64,000 nucleotides of DNA from Xylophilus sp. GW821-FHT01B05 (GTDB lineage: Bacteria > Pseudomonadota > Gammaproteobacteria > Burkholderiales > Burkholderiaceae_C), in the NCBI GenBank assembly GCA_038961845.1, contig CP152408.1, positions 496,001 through 560,000 of the forward strand, given 5' to 3'. Made by a program: the position numbers and the translations under genes. The notes under the pieces are model-generated. The model was not told the origin of the DNA. It did no database searches and worked only from the letters and a program-made list of their open reading frames with translations. Of the stretch, positions 24,665 to 34,242 are shown in pieces (positions within the stretch are counted from its first letter, which is position 1; every line of letters starts with the position of its first letter).

Positions 24665-25387
24665 ATGCGCCGCGCCGACCGCCTGTTCCACATCGTCCAA
24701 CTCATCCGTGGCCGCCGGCTGACCACGGCTGCCTTTCTGGCGCAGCGGCTGGAGGTGTCCGAGCGCACCGTCTACCGCGACGTGGCCGACCTGCAGCGCC
24801 AGGGCGTGCCGATCGACGGCGAGGCCGGTGTGGGCTACCGGCTGGGCGCGGGCTTTGATTTGCCGCCGCTCATGTTCACGCACGAAGAGGCGCAGGCGCT
24901 GGTGGCGGCCGCGCGCATTGCCCAGCCCAGCCTGGACCCGGCGCTGGCCGCTGCGGTGGATGCGGCGCTGGGCAAGATTTTGTCGGTGCTGCCCACCAGC
25001 GCGCGCGCCGCCGCCGAAGGCCTGGCGCTGTTCGCCCCGGGCCTGCGCCCGCCGCCGGCGGTGCTGCAGCAACTGCAACTGCTGCGCGAGGCGGTGCGCG
25101 ACCGCGCGCGGCTGCAGCTGTCCTACCGCGACGAGGCCGGCCGCGCCACCGAGCGCACCGTGCGCCCGCTCGGCTGCTTCTTCTGGGGCCAGGTCTGGAC
25201 CCTGGCCAGCTGGTGCGAGGTGCGGGAGGACTTCCGCACCTTTCGCGTTGATCGCGTCATCACCGCCCAGCGCTGCGCGCAGGGCTTTCGCGACGAGCCG
25301 GGCAAGACGCTGGCCGACCTGTTCCGCCGCACCGAAGAAGAGATGCGCGCGCGCCGGGCCGCACCCGGCACCACGTCTTGCTCCTGA
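24665..25387 (+). CDS. WYL-domain (YafY-type) transcriptional regulator
   Basis: 240 aa. The N-terminal helix-turn-helix of the HTH_11/DeoR-like class reads RADRLFHIVQLIRGRRLTTAAFLAQRLEVSERTVYRDVADLQRQGVPI. After it a WYL domain spans roughly residues 130-235 (LQLSYRDEAGRATERTVRPLGCFFWGQVWTLASWC, then FRTFRVDRV), with the residues that usually bind nucleic acid or nucleotide ligand. YafY-type proteins regulate neighbouring or stress genes. It starts 79 bp after the EVE gene and may be transcribed with VOC and EVE. The dispersed repeat follows immediately after its TGA. Confidence 0.88.
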   Translation: MRRADRLFHIVQLIRGRRLTTAAFLAQRLEVSERTVYRDVADLQRQGVPIDGEAGVGYRLGAGFDLPPLMFTHEEAQALVAAARIAQPSLDPALAAAVDAALGKILSVLPTSARAAAEGLALFAPGLRPPPAVLQQLQLLREAVRDRARLQLSYRDEAGRATERTVRPLGCFFWGQVWTLASWCEVREDFRTFRVDRVITAQRCAQGFRDEPGKTLADLFRRTEEEMRARRAAPGTTSCS

Positions 25388-25445
25388 ATATGTAGCTATA
25401 AGCCCAGGCTGTACCTGGGCTAGAGGTCTATTTGGCCATTATTTT
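25388..25445. repeat. dispersed AGCTAT/ATAGC repeat, copy 4, between convergent genes
   Basis: ATATGTAGCTATA is followed by stem AGCCCAGG (25401-25408), loop CTGTA and CCTGGGCT (25414-25421), then a T-rich end. It lies between the convergent WYL and exonuclease genes and includes the exonuclease stop codon (25439-25441). The stem is symmetric, so it could terminate both. Confidence 0.7.
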
Positions 25446-26038
25446 TGGAAATCCAGCGCCTCGAACACCCGCATCGCCGCATAGGCGTCGTTGGCGGCGT
25501 AGGTGATCTGCGATTCGGTCAGGCGCGGGTTGGCCCAGTTGGTGGTCGCCACCTTCTTGGACTTGATGAAGCGCTGGCCAAACAGGATGGCGATGGCCGC
25601 CTTCACGCCCACCTCCTTGCGCCAGCCGCGCTCGCGGAACACGTTGTCCAGGTCCAGCACCGCCTGCGGCTCCACGCCCAGCCGGCCGCGCAATTGGCGC
25701 AAGTCGCCCGACAGGCCAAAGCCCACCTTGCGCACCGCGGGCGACTCCAGCAGCGCCGCGGCCACGCGCAGGCATTCCGCATCGCGCAGCTGAAACACCC
25801 AGGCCGTGCTGGCGGTAGAGAACTGCGCCACATGCGGGCCGTCAGAGACCTCGCCGCGCGCAAAGGTGGGTTTGGATTCGGTATCAAAGCCCAGCGCGGC
25901 CACGCCTTGCAGCGCGGCCTCTGCCGCCCGCGCCTCGTCGGCCGTGGCCACGAGCCGGATGGCGTCCAGGCCCAGGCGGGGGAATTCAGGCAGGGTGGCG
26001 ATGGTGTCCCGGTCGGGGACGAGCTGGCGGTCGGTCAT
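25439..26038 (-). CDS. 3'-5' exonuclease (RNase D/DnaQ-like)
   Basis: 199 aa. A DEDD-type exonuclease domain: the first acidic pair is in LGFDTESKPTF (Asp-x-Glu, residues about 51-53), followed by ALLESPAVRKVGFGLSGDLRQL (third acidic residue) and ITYAANDAYAAMRVFEAL near the C-terminus with the last Asp and Tyr. It is shorter than RNase D because it lacks HRDC domains. It should degrade RNA or DNA from the 3' end with two metal ions. The start is ATG at 26038, 3 codons after an alternative GTG at 26047. A 9-bp hairpin lies just upstream (26040-26063). The last codon and stop are in the adjoining repeat. Confidence 0.85.
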   Translation of the reverse strand: MTDRQLVPDRDTIATLPEFPRLGLDAIRLVATADEARAAEAALQGVAALGFDTESKPTFARGEVSDGPHVAQFSTASTAWVFQLRDAECLRVAAALLESPAVRKVGFGLSGDLRQLRGRLGVEPQAVLDLDNVFRERGWRKEVGVKAAIAILFGQRFIKSKKVATTNWANPRLTESQITYAANDAYAAMRVFEALDFQK

Positions 26039-26039
26039 G

Positions 26040-26063
26040 GCGGGCACGGTAGCACGTGCCCGC
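26040..26063. other. perfect 9-bp hairpin between acyl-CoA dehydrogenase and exonuclease genes
   Basis: GCGGGCACG (26040-26048) pairs with CGTGCCCGC (26055-26063), six-base loop. No T-tract follows. It overlaps the ribosome-binding zone of the exonuclease gene, so it could hold back translation of that gene. Confidence 0.6.
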
Positions 26064-26071
26064 CTGGGTCC

Positions 26072-27307
<1,236 letters not shown>

Positions 27308-27444
27308 GGAGTGCTCCTGATGTTGGATGAATGGGCGCAGCAGGGACTGCGAACGCACGCATTGCACCATTGGCGATGGGTTCCCCGAAGTCTCAGAAGC
27401 GACTGGGAGCGCTGCCCGCAGTCGCCTGGGCGACCGGCGCGGCC

Positions 27445-27930
27445 TCAGGCCTTCAGCGCGGCCTCGATGTCTGCCTTGAGGCTCTCGGGCTTGTCCATGG
27501 AGCCGTAGCGCTTGATCACCCGGCCGTCGCGGCCGATCAGGAACTTGGTGAAGTTCCACTTGATGCCCTGGCTGCCAAGCACGCCGGGCGCTTCCTTCTT
27601 GAGCCACTGGAACAGCGGGTGCGCCTGCTCGCCGTTGACGTCGATTTTGGACATCATGGGAAAGTCCACGCCGTAGTTCTTCTGGCAGAAGGCGCCGATC
27701 TCGGCGTCGCTGCCCGGGTCCTGGCTGCCGAACTGGTTGCACGGAAAACCCAGCACCGCCAGCCCCTGGCCGGCATAGGTTTGGTGCAGTTCCTGCAGCC
27801 CGGCGAACTGCGGCGTGAAGCCGCAGGCGCTGGCGGTGTTCACCACCAGCAGCACGCTGCCGGCGTACTGGCTGAGCGGCACGGGCGTGCCGTCGATGGC
27901 CTGGGCTTGGAAATCAGACAGCGTGGGCAT
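27445..27930 (-). CDS. glutathione peroxidase (cysteine type)
   Basis: 161 aa, typical length. The catalytic motif [19 protein letters not shown] carries Cys36 where the animal enzymes use selenocysteine. The conserved Gln and Trp occur in [13 protein letters not shown] and [14 protein letters not shown]. Bacterial members generally use thioredoxin and reduce organic peroxides. The ATG at 27930 gives the usual N-terminus ([14 protein letters not shown]). It is 137 bp upstream of the acyl-CoA dehydrogenase gene on the same strand; the gap is long, so co-transcription is uncertain. Confidence 0.92.
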   Translation of the reverse strand: MPTLSDFQAQAIDGTPVPLSQYAGSVLLVVNTASACGFTPQFAGLQELHQTYAGQGLAVLGFPCNQFGSQDPGSDAEIGAFCQKNYGVDFPMMSKIDVNGEQAHPLFQWLKKEAPGVLGSQGIKWNFTKFLIGRDGRVIKRYGSMDKPESLKADIEAALKA

Positions 27931-28076
27931 GGCGTCTTTCTGGTGGTTAGGCGTTTTGCATGCTATCCCAATCACTTGCGCATATGCACGGCTGAAATTC
28001 TTCGTGGCCGTAGCGGGCAGGGCTTTCTAGAGTACGGGCCGACCTCTCTGCGCCACTGCGGCACCCAAGGATTCAT

Positions 28077-29123
28077 ATGCAACAGACCGTGCTCCGCTCT
28101 TCCTCGTTCCTGCCGCGCCGCGCGGCGCTGCGTACCCTGGCCGCGCTGGCCGTGGGCGGCACCGGGTTGGTGGGCTGCTCGCGCCAGGATGCGGCCGGCG
28201 GCGCGCCGGCCGTGGTCAAGCAGGTGGGCGACAAGGTCAGCTTCAAGTACCCGGACAACCCATCCTTCGACCTGGTCTACCTGGCCGACCAACTCGGCTA
28301 CTTCGAGGGCACCAACACCCGCCCCAACTACATCGGCAAGATCGCCGCGCCGCAGATCATTCCGCTGGTGGGCACCGGCGAGATCGACTTCGGCAGCCGC
28401 ATGGTGCCGCTGGTGATCTCGGCCATTGCCAGCGGGGCCGACCTGAAGGTGGTGGCTGCCGGCGGCAAGACGCTGCAAGAGGCGCCGCACATGAAGTACT
28501 TCGTGCGCAAGGATTCGGGCATACGCGCGCCCAAGGACCTCGAAGGCAAGACCGTAGGCTTCAACAGCTTTGGCGCCTGCGCCGAGTTCGTCACCAAGAA
28601 GTACCTGCGCCAACACGGCGTGGACGTGAACAAGATCAACTTCGTGGTGGTGCCCGACGAGCAGGCCGAGCAGACCCTGGTCACCGGCAATACCGACCTG
28701 GCCATCATCCACGCGCCGTTCTCGGGCCGGGCCGACCATGCAGAGCCGCTGCTGCGCCTATGGAGCGACTACGACCTCGATGGCGGCCTGGGTGGCATGG
28801 CGCCTTACAGCGCGCATGGCAAGTTCATCCGTGAGCATCCAGAGGCCGTGCGCGACGTGGTCACCGCGCTGGCCAAGGCCGCCAATTGGGTCAATGCCAA
28901 CCCCGAGGAGGCGCGCAAGCTGGTGTCCAAGCGCATCAACATGACCCTGGAGAACGTAGACCGCTACGCCTATGTAGACGACCTGGTGGTGACCGAGGCG
29001 CCGATCCAGTACTACATCGACATCCTGCAGTCAGAAGGCAAGCTCGCGAGTGGCAAGGTGACGGTGCAGGACATTTATACCAACGCCTTTAACCCCTTCG
29101 CGCAAGCGCCCGCAAAGGGCTGA
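28077..29123 (+). CDS. NitT/TauT-type ABC transporter substrate-binding lipoprotein
   Basis: 348 aa. The N-terminus has a twin-arginine-like [18 protein letters not shown] followed by the lipobox LVGC, so it is probably a lipid-anchored periplasmic protein. The mature protein is of the SsuA/TauA/ThiY fold (NMT1/THI5-like): FDLVYLADQLGYFEG near residue 61 and GKTVGFNSFGACAEF near residue 158. The substrate could be a sulfonate, nitrate, pyrimidine or aromatic acid; nothing seen decides it. The ATPase gene follows by 1 bp and the permease overlaps that, so this is a complete importer operon. Confidence 0.88.
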   Translation: MQQTVLRSSSFLPRRAALRTLAALAVGGTGLVGCSRQDAAGGAPAVVKQVGDKVSFKYPDNPSFDLVYLADQLGYFEGTNTRPNYIGKIAAPQIIPLVGTGEIDFGSRMVPLVISAIASGADLKVVAAGGKTLQEAPHMKYFVRKDSGIRAPKDLEGKTVGFNSFGACAEFVTKKYLRQHGVDVNKINFVVVPDEQAEQTLVTGNTDLAIIHAPFSGRADHAEPLLRLWSDYDLDGGLGGMAPYSAHGKFIREHPEAVRDVVTALAKAANWVNANPEEARKLVSKRINMTLENVDRYAYVDDLVVTEAPIQYYIDILQSEGKLASGKVTVQDIYTNAFNPFAQAPAKG

Positions 29124-29124
29124 C

Positions 29125-30039
29125 ATGGGTATCAAGATCGCAGCGCGCGGCGTGCGCATGGACTACGCGGCACGCGGCTCGGGCGAGCCGGTGCGTGTGC
29201 TGGAGGGCTTTGACCTGGATGTGCGCGAGGGCGAATTCATCTCGGTGCTGGGCCCCTCGGGCTGCGGCAAGTCGACTTTCCTGAGCATCCTGGCCGGGCT
29301 CACGCAGCGCACCGGCGGCAGCATCGCCATCGATGGTCGCGCGCTGGCCGGCATCAACCGCGACCAGGGCGTGGTGTTCCAGGGCTATGCGCTGTTTCCG
29401 TGGCGCAGCGTGCTGGACAACATCGCCGTGGGGCTGGAGATCCGCGGCATGGGCAAAGGGCCACGGCGGCGCATTGCGCAGGAATACCTGGAGCTGGTCG
29501 GCCTGCAGGGCTTTGGCGACAACTACCCGCATGAGCTGTCTGGCGGCATGAAGCAGCGCGTGGCCATCGCGCGCTCGCTGGCCTACCGGCCCGACGTGCT
29601 GCTGATGGACGAGCCCTTTGCTGCGCTGGACGCGCAAACGCGCGAGATCCTGCAGGGCGAACTGCTGCGCATCTGGGGGCACTACAAGAAGACCATCGTC
29701 TTCATCACGCACAGCCTGGACGAGGCGGTCTACCTGTCGGACCGGGTGGCGGTGATGACGCAGCGCCCCGGCCGCGTCAAGGCCATCATCGACATCCCGC
29801 TGGCCCGGCCGCGCTCGGCCGAGCTGCGCAATGCGCCGGAGTTTTTCGCGCTGCGCCAGTGCGCCTGGGAGGTGCTGAAGGATGAGGTGCAGTTTGGCCC
29901 GGTGCCGGTGCGCCCGCTGGGCGCCACCGCCAACCCGGCCGAGCGTGACGAGCTGCCGGCCGCGTCGGTGCACGAGATACCCGTGTCTTCACAGGCGCGG
30001 CCACTGGCGGGACATGTGCCACGCGAGGTGTTGCAATGA
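29125..30039 (+). CDS. NitT/TauT-type ABC transporter ATP-binding protein
   Basis: 304 aa. Walker A GPSGCGKSTF (residues about 47-56), Q-loop VVFQGYALFPW, signature ELSGGMKQRVAIARSLAYRPD and Walker B VLLMDEPFAALD are all intact, followed by the H-loop VFITHSLDEAVYLSD. It is about 40 residues longer than SsuB/TauB because of a C-terminal extension after residue 260 (GPVPVRPLGATANPAERDEL), whose role is unclear. It lies 1 bp after the binding protein gene and overlaps the permease gene by 4 nt. Confidence 0.92.
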   Translation: MGIKIAARGVRMDYAARGSGEPVRVLEGFDLDVREGEFISVLGPSGCGKSTFLSILAGLTQRTGGSIAIDGRALAGINRDQGVVFQGYALFPWRSVLDNIAVGLEIRGMGKGPRRRIAQEYLELVGLQGFGDNYPHELSGGMKQRVAIARSLAYRPDVLLMDEPFAALDAQTREILQGELLRIWGHYKKTIVFITHSLDEAVYLSDRVAVMTQRPGRVKAIIDIPLARPRSAELRNAPEFFALRQCAWEVLKDEVQFGPVPVRPLGATANPAERDELPAASVHEIPVSSQARPLAGHVPREVLQ

Positions 30040-30866
30040 GCATTGCTGAATCGCTGCCGGTGGCGGTGCCTTCTGACCGATCAGTGCTGCGGGTGATACG
30101 TCTGGTGGGCCGTATCGTTGAACGCGGCCTGGGCTTGCTGCTATTGCTGGCCTTGTGGGAGGCCTTGCCGCGCAGCGGCATCGTGAGCCAGGCCTATCTC
30201 AGCCCGCCCTCGGCCGTGCTGGCCGCGATTGCGCAGTTGGTGGATAACGGCCAGCTTTGGAAGCACATCACGGCCAGCCTGCAGCGCTCGCTGTGGGGCT
30301 TGTTGCTGGCCATTGGCGCGGGCGTGGTGCTGGGCTTGGCCATGGGCGGCTTTCGGCGGCTGGAGGCCATCGTCGACCCGGTGCTGCAGCTGTTTCGCCA
30401 GACCTCGGCCTTTGCGCTGTTCCCGGTGTTTATCTTGTTCCTGGGCATTGGTGAGACGTCCAAGGTGGCGATCATCTTCTGGGCCTCGTTCTGGCCGGTG
30501 CTGCTCAACACCATCGGCGGGGTGAAGCAGGTGGACCGGCTGCTGGTGAATTCGGCGCTGTCCATGGGGGCGTCGCGCGGCTTTGTGTTCTTCAAGGTGG
30601 TGCTGCCGGCGGCGCTGCCGTCCGTCTTTACCGGTGTGCGACTGGCGGGCGCCTACTGCATCACCGCGCTGGTGGCGGCAGAGATGATTGGTGCGCATTC
30701 GGGGCTGGGCTTTCTCACGCTCAATTCGCAGGAGACCTTCCAGATCCCCACCATGTACGCCGGCATCCTGATGCTGGCCACGCTGGGGCTGCTGCTCAAT
30801 TACCTGCTCGCGCTGCTGGAGCGGCATTTGCTGCGCTGGCGCAAGGGGCTGAGCCTTGAGGACTGA
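30036..30866 (+). CDS. NitT/TauT-type ABC transporter permease
   Basis: 276 aa, about six membrane helices of the BPD_transp_1 family. The cytoplasmic EAA-loop is seen near residue 180 (NSALSMGASRGFVFFKVVLPAALPSVFTGVRLAGAY, split here by its core MGASRGFVFFKVVLPAALP). It forms the homodimeric channel for the importer. Its ATG overlaps the ATPase stop and its own stop overlaps the start of the next gene by 11 nt, so four genes are tightly coupled. Confidence 0.92.
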   Translation: MSIAESLPVAVPSDRSVLRVIRLVGRIVERGLGLLLLLALWEALPRSGIVSQAYLSPPSAVLAAIAQLVDNGQLWKHITASLQRSLWGLLLAIGAGVVLGLAMGGFRRLEAIVDPVLQLFRQTSAFALFPVFILFLGIGETSKVAIIFWASFWPVLLNTIGGVKQVDRLLVNSALSMGASRGFVFFKVVLPAALPSVFTGVRLAGAYCITALVAAEMIGAHSGLGFLTLNSQETFQIPTMYAGILMLATLGLLLNYLLALLERHLLRWRKGLSLED

Positions 30867-31728
30867 AGCCAGACGTTGGGTACTGGGCGCGCTGGTGATG
30901 GCCGCTGCCATCGCTGCCATTGCGGCCGTGCCCTCCAGTGCCTGGCAGGCGCCGTCCCTGGCATCGCTGCCGCTGGGGCCGGCGCTGGCGCAGGCCCGCG
31001 CGCGCGGCAGCCTGGTGGTGGGCGTGCGCGCCTACCCGCGTCCGGCGCCCCCGGGCGCGCCGACACCGGCTGAGCCCGATCCGCTGGATGCCGCCCTGGC
31101 CCGCGACTTGGCCGAGGCGCTGGGCCTGCCCGTGCGCCTGTTGCCGGTGGACGCCGGCAGTGAAGACGAGGTACTGCGCAGCGGCGGTATCGACCTGCTG
31201 GCCGCTGGCGCGCGCGATGCCGCACCCACGGCACCGCCGCCCGGTGTCGCCCAGCCCGCGGGCAGCTACGGCGCGGGGGACGGCCGCCTGATTGCGCTGC
31301 GCCGTGGCGCGGTGCAGACCGGGCTGGACCTGCGCGGCCGCGCCGTGTGCGTGGCGCGCGGCAGCGGCTATGCGGGCGCGCTGCGGCATGGCTATGGCGC
31401 GCGGGTGCAGCCCTATCCGTCGGCGGTGCATGCGGTGTCGGCCTTCATGGCCGGCGAATGCGCGGCCCTGGCCGAGGACACGGACGTGCTGGCGCGGCTG
31501 CAGCAGCAGCCTGAATGGCGCTTTTACGCGCTGCTGCCCGAGCCGCCGCTGCAGGCCCAGCCAGCATCCATCCGGCTGGCGGCGGGCGATGCCGCCTCGC
31601 GCGACTGGCTGGCCGCCGCACTGCGCCAGTGGCGCGCCGACGGCACGCTGGCCCGCGCCCAGGCGGCGCGCGTGGGCAACCTGAGCCTGGAGGTCACGAT
31701 GCTGAAGGACGGCCTGATCTGCCACTGA
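30856..31728 (+). CDS. periplasmic solute-binding-like protein (family 3 type), end of NitT-type operon
   Basis: 290 aa with a probable TTG start at 30856: AAGGGG lies 8 bases before it, and the frame overlaps the permease stop by 11 nt. An N-terminal hydrophobic segment (VLGALVMAAAIAAIAAV) looks like a signal peptide or anchor. The rest has the order of a family-3 binding protein: GSLVVGVRAYPRP, DPLDAALARDLAEALGLPVRLLPVDAG, LRGRAVCVARGSGYAGAL, and a C-terminal WLAAALRQWRADGTLAR. It would be a second binding protein for an importer that already has one. Its last 35 bases overlap the 3' end of the convergent EamA gene. Function unknown; the start is uncertain. Confidence 0.7.
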   Translation: MRTEARRWVLGALVMAAAIAAIAAVPSSAWQAPSLASLPLGPALAQARARGSLVVGVRAYPRPAPPGAPTPAEPDPLDAALARDLAEALGLPVRLLPVDAGSEDEVLRSGGIDLLAAGARDAAPTAPPPGVAQPAGSYGAGDGRLIALRRGAVQTGLDLRGRAVCVARGSGYAGALRHGYGARVQPYPSAVHAVSAFMAGECAALAEDTDVLARLQQQPEWRFYALLPEPPLQAQPASIRLAAGDAASRDWLAAALRQWRADGTLARAQAARVGNLSLEVTMLKDGLICH

Positions 31729-32587
31729 CCAGTGCGGCCCAGGCCGCAGCCGCCATCACCATGGCGCCGCCGATTAAGGTACGCGGCGCCAGTTGCGCCG
31801 CGCCCAGGGCCACGGACGAGAGGCTGGCAAACACCACCTCCGACAGCATGATGAGTGCCGTGCCATTGGCGCTCAGCCGCGCCGCGCCGTACTGCAGCCC
31901 GGCGTTGCCGGCCAGAAAGGCCAGCGCCAGCAACAGCGCGGTCAGCACCCAGTCCATGGCCGGCAGTGGCGGCGCCGCGATGTGGCCCAGCAGCACGCCC
32001 CCGCCCGCCACCAGCGCGGCGGTGAGCAGGCCGCCGCCAAACATGGCGACCATGCGGCTTTCATCCGGCGCATCGCGCAGGCGCCGCAGCTGGATGTTGG
32101 TAAAGGAAAAGCTCAGGCCGCCGATCAGCCCCAGCCAGTCGGCCAGGCTCTCAGGCAAGGGCCAGGGCGTGCCGGGCGTGCGCAGCACCACCACCACGCC
32201 GGCCACGGCCAGCGCCATGCGGGCCAGCGCCGCGGGCCGGGGCCGCTCGCCCAGCAGCAGCCAGGCCAGCAGCACGGTCCACACCGGCATCAGGTAGAAC
32301 AGCAGCACCACCCGCACCACATCGCCGCGCGTCACGCCCCAGTTGAAGCACAGGTTGGTCACGCCCGCCGCGAGCGCCAGCAGCCACAGCCCACGGTGCG
32401 TGGCCAGCGCCCGCAGCGCACGCGGCCGCCAGGCCAGCAAACAGACCAGCGCCAGCGCATAAATAGCGGCGGTGGCCCACAGCGGATGCAGCCCAAACCC
32501 CTCCAGCCGCCGAAACGGCCACCAGGACACGCCCCAGACAAAGGCGTTGAGCATCAGCGCAAGAGCAGCAAGAACAGAAGACGGCAT
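31694..32587 (-). CDS. EamA/DMT family transporter
   Basis: 297 aa with about ten membrane helices and the duplicated EamA repeat: LALMLNAFVWGVSWWPFRRLEGFG opens the first half and SLADWLGLIGGLSFSFTNIQLRRL the second, after YLMPVWTVLLAWLLLGERPRP. Drug/metabolite exporters of this type export amino acids or metabolites; the substrate is not predictable. The start at 32587 places MPSSVLAALALMLNAF at the N-terminus; the longer frame to 32674 runs through repeat-like DNA. The end overlaps the convergent solute-binding-like gene by 35 bp. Confidence 0.88.
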   Translation of the reverse strand: MPSSVLAALALMLNAFVWGVSWWPFRRLEGFGLHPLWATAAIYALALVCLLAWRPRALRALATHRGLWLLALAAGVTNLCFNWGVTRGDVVRVVLLFYLMPVWTVLLAWLLLGERPRPAALARMALAVAGVVVVLRTPGTPWPLPESLADWLGLIGGLSFSFTNIQLRRLRDAPDESRMVAMFGGGLLTAALVAGGGVLLGHIAAPPLPAMDWVLTALLLALAFLAGNAGLQYGAARLSANGTALIMLSEVVFASLSSVALGAAQLAPRTLIGGAMVMAAAAWAALVSGRSGRPSAS

Positions 32588-32631
32588 GGAAGGAGGGAAA
32601 GAAGGAGTGCGCCCCCCCGACGGCCTCAAGG

Positions 32632-32747
32632 GCGTAGCCAACGGCCGCAGGGCAAGGCGCGGGTGGCTGCGCACCGGAGCGTACTGAAGGTACGTGAGGA
32701 TGCGCAGACAGGCCCCGCAACGCCGCCCTGCGGCCGTTGGGTAGCCA
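32632..32747. repeat. 116-bp imperfect palindromic element
   Basis: Outer arms contain a perfect 16-bp inverted repeat, CCAACGGCCGCAGGGC (32638-32653) and its complement (32725-32740). The centre (32668-32706) is another dyad, TGCGCA at both ends and GCGTAC/GTACGT inside. It lies between the EamA start and the lplT stop. No coding potential. Confidence 0.7.
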
Positions 32748-32751
32748 GGAA

Positions 32752-34056
32752 CTAATGGTGGTCGTCGTGGCGGGCTATGGCTAGCAGGTGCTCGACCTCA
32801 TCCTTGTGCACCCGCATATTGCGCTGGTGCCACAGCTGGATCAGCCACATCACCACCGCCACGATCAGCCCAAAGCCGGTGATCGCGCCAAAGGAAGAGA
32901 CGCCAAACTTGGTGGACAGGCTGTAGAGCGCGCCCAGCCCGAGGATGCAGGCCTGCTCGTTGAAGTTCTGTACCGCGATGGAGCGGCCCGCGCCCATCAG
33001 GTTGTGGCCGCGGTGCTGCAGCAGCGCATTCATAGGCACCACCAGGAAGCCGCCGATGCCGCCCAGCAGGATCAGGAAGGGCGCTGCCACCCAGACATTG
33101 GTGATGAAGTTCATGCCTATCACCAGCAGGCCCATGCAGATGCCCAGCGGGATCACGCGCGTGGCCACGTCCAGGCGCATGCGCATGGAGGCCAGCACCG
33201 CCCCCACGGCCGTGCCGATGGCCACCACGCCCACCAGTGAAGACGCCTGCGTGGTGCCATAGCCCAGCGCCGCAGCGCTCCAGGCCAGCACGATGTAGCG
33301 CAGGTTGCCCGAGACACCCCAGAACAGCGTGGTGGTAGACAGCGATATCTGCCCCAGCTTGTCGCGCCACAGGCGGGAATTGCAGCTCCAGAAGTCCGGC
33401 AGCAGCTCCAGCGCGTTGCGCGCGACGCTGCGCGACGGGTCTTTGCGCAGGGGGCGCATCTCGACGCCGGTGTGCGGTATGCGGGTGTTGAACCAGGCCG
33501 CCAGCATGTAGACAAAGATCAGCACCAGGATGGCGGCCTCGGCCGGGGTGTCCACGCCGGTGTCGATGATGGGGAAGTCGATCGACAGCAGCATGCCGGA
33601 GAGATGCCGGCCCACCAGTTGCCCGCCCACCAGCACGCCCAGAATGATGGAGCCAATCGTCAGGCCCTCGATCCAGCCGTTGGCCTTGACCAGTTGCGAG
33701 GCCGGCAGCAGCTCGGTCAGGATGCCGTACTTGGCTGGCGAATACGCCGCCGCGCCCAGGCCGACGATGGCGTAGGCCATCAGCGGATGGGCGCCGAACA
33801 GCATCATCAGGCAGCCCACCACCTTGATCGCATTGCTGAAGAACATCACCTTGCCCTTGGGCAGGGCGTCGGCAAAGGCGCCCACGAAGGGCGCCAGCAC
33901 CACGTAGAAGAGTGCAAACATCGGCACCAGGGCCGCGCGCTGCCATTCGGGGGCGCCGCCGTAGCGCAACAACTCCACCGCCGCCACAAAAAGCGCGTTG
34001 TCGGCCAGTGACGAAAAGAACTGGGCCGACATGATCGTGTAGAAACCGCGCTTCAT
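32752..34056 (-). CDS. lplT: lysophospholipid transporter LplT (MFS)
   Basis: 434 aa, MFS fold with about twelve membrane helices. Family features: [30 protein letters not shown] at the N-terminus, [32 protein letters not shown], and [13 protein letters not shown] near residue 107. LplT flips lysophospholipids inward across the inner membrane for reacylation. In many enterobacteria it is fused or adjacent to aas; here its neighbour is alr, divergently transcribed with about 186 bp between. The His/Asp-rich C-terminus (ARHDDHH) precedes the stop, which lies beside the palindromic element at 32632-32747. Confidence 0.9.
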   Translation of the reverse strand: MKRGFYTIMSAQFFSSLADNALFVAAVELLRYGGAPEWQRAALVPMFALFYVVLAPFVGAFADALPKGKVMFFSNAIKVVGCLMMLFGAHPLMAYAIVGLGAAAYSPAKYGILTELLPASQLVKANGWIEGLTIGSIILGVLVGGQLVGRHLSGMLLSIDFPIIDTGVDTPAEAAILVLIFVYMLAAWFNTRIPHTGVEMRPLRKDPSRSVARNALELLPDFWSCNSRLWRDKLGQISLSTTTLFWGVSGNLRYIVLAWSAAALGYGTTQASSLVGVVAIGTAVGAVLASMRMRLDVATRVIPLGICMGLLVIGMNFITNVWVAAPFLILLGGIGGFLVVPMNALLQHRGHNLMGAGRSIAVQNFNEQACILGLGALYSLSTKFGVSSFGAITGFGLIVAVVMWLIQLWHQRNMRVHKDEVEHLLAIARHDDHH

Positions 34057-34242
34057 TCGATAGCTGACTGGCCGGCCTGTACGCCGGCGAAGAGGGGTGG
34101 ATGTGCGGGCTGTCTCTTGTGGGGAGGTCGGGTTATAGCACGCAGCCCAGGCCCTGAAAGCCGATATCCGGGCTGCCCGGGCAGCCTTGTGCGGCGGGGA
34201 CGCTGCCAGAATGACAGCCCCCTGTTCCCACCACCGTGCCGC

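Noticed and set aside
32588..32760. A coding extension of the EamA gene to 32674
   Set aside because: The extension is translated from the palindromic element and has no similarity to EamA N-termini.
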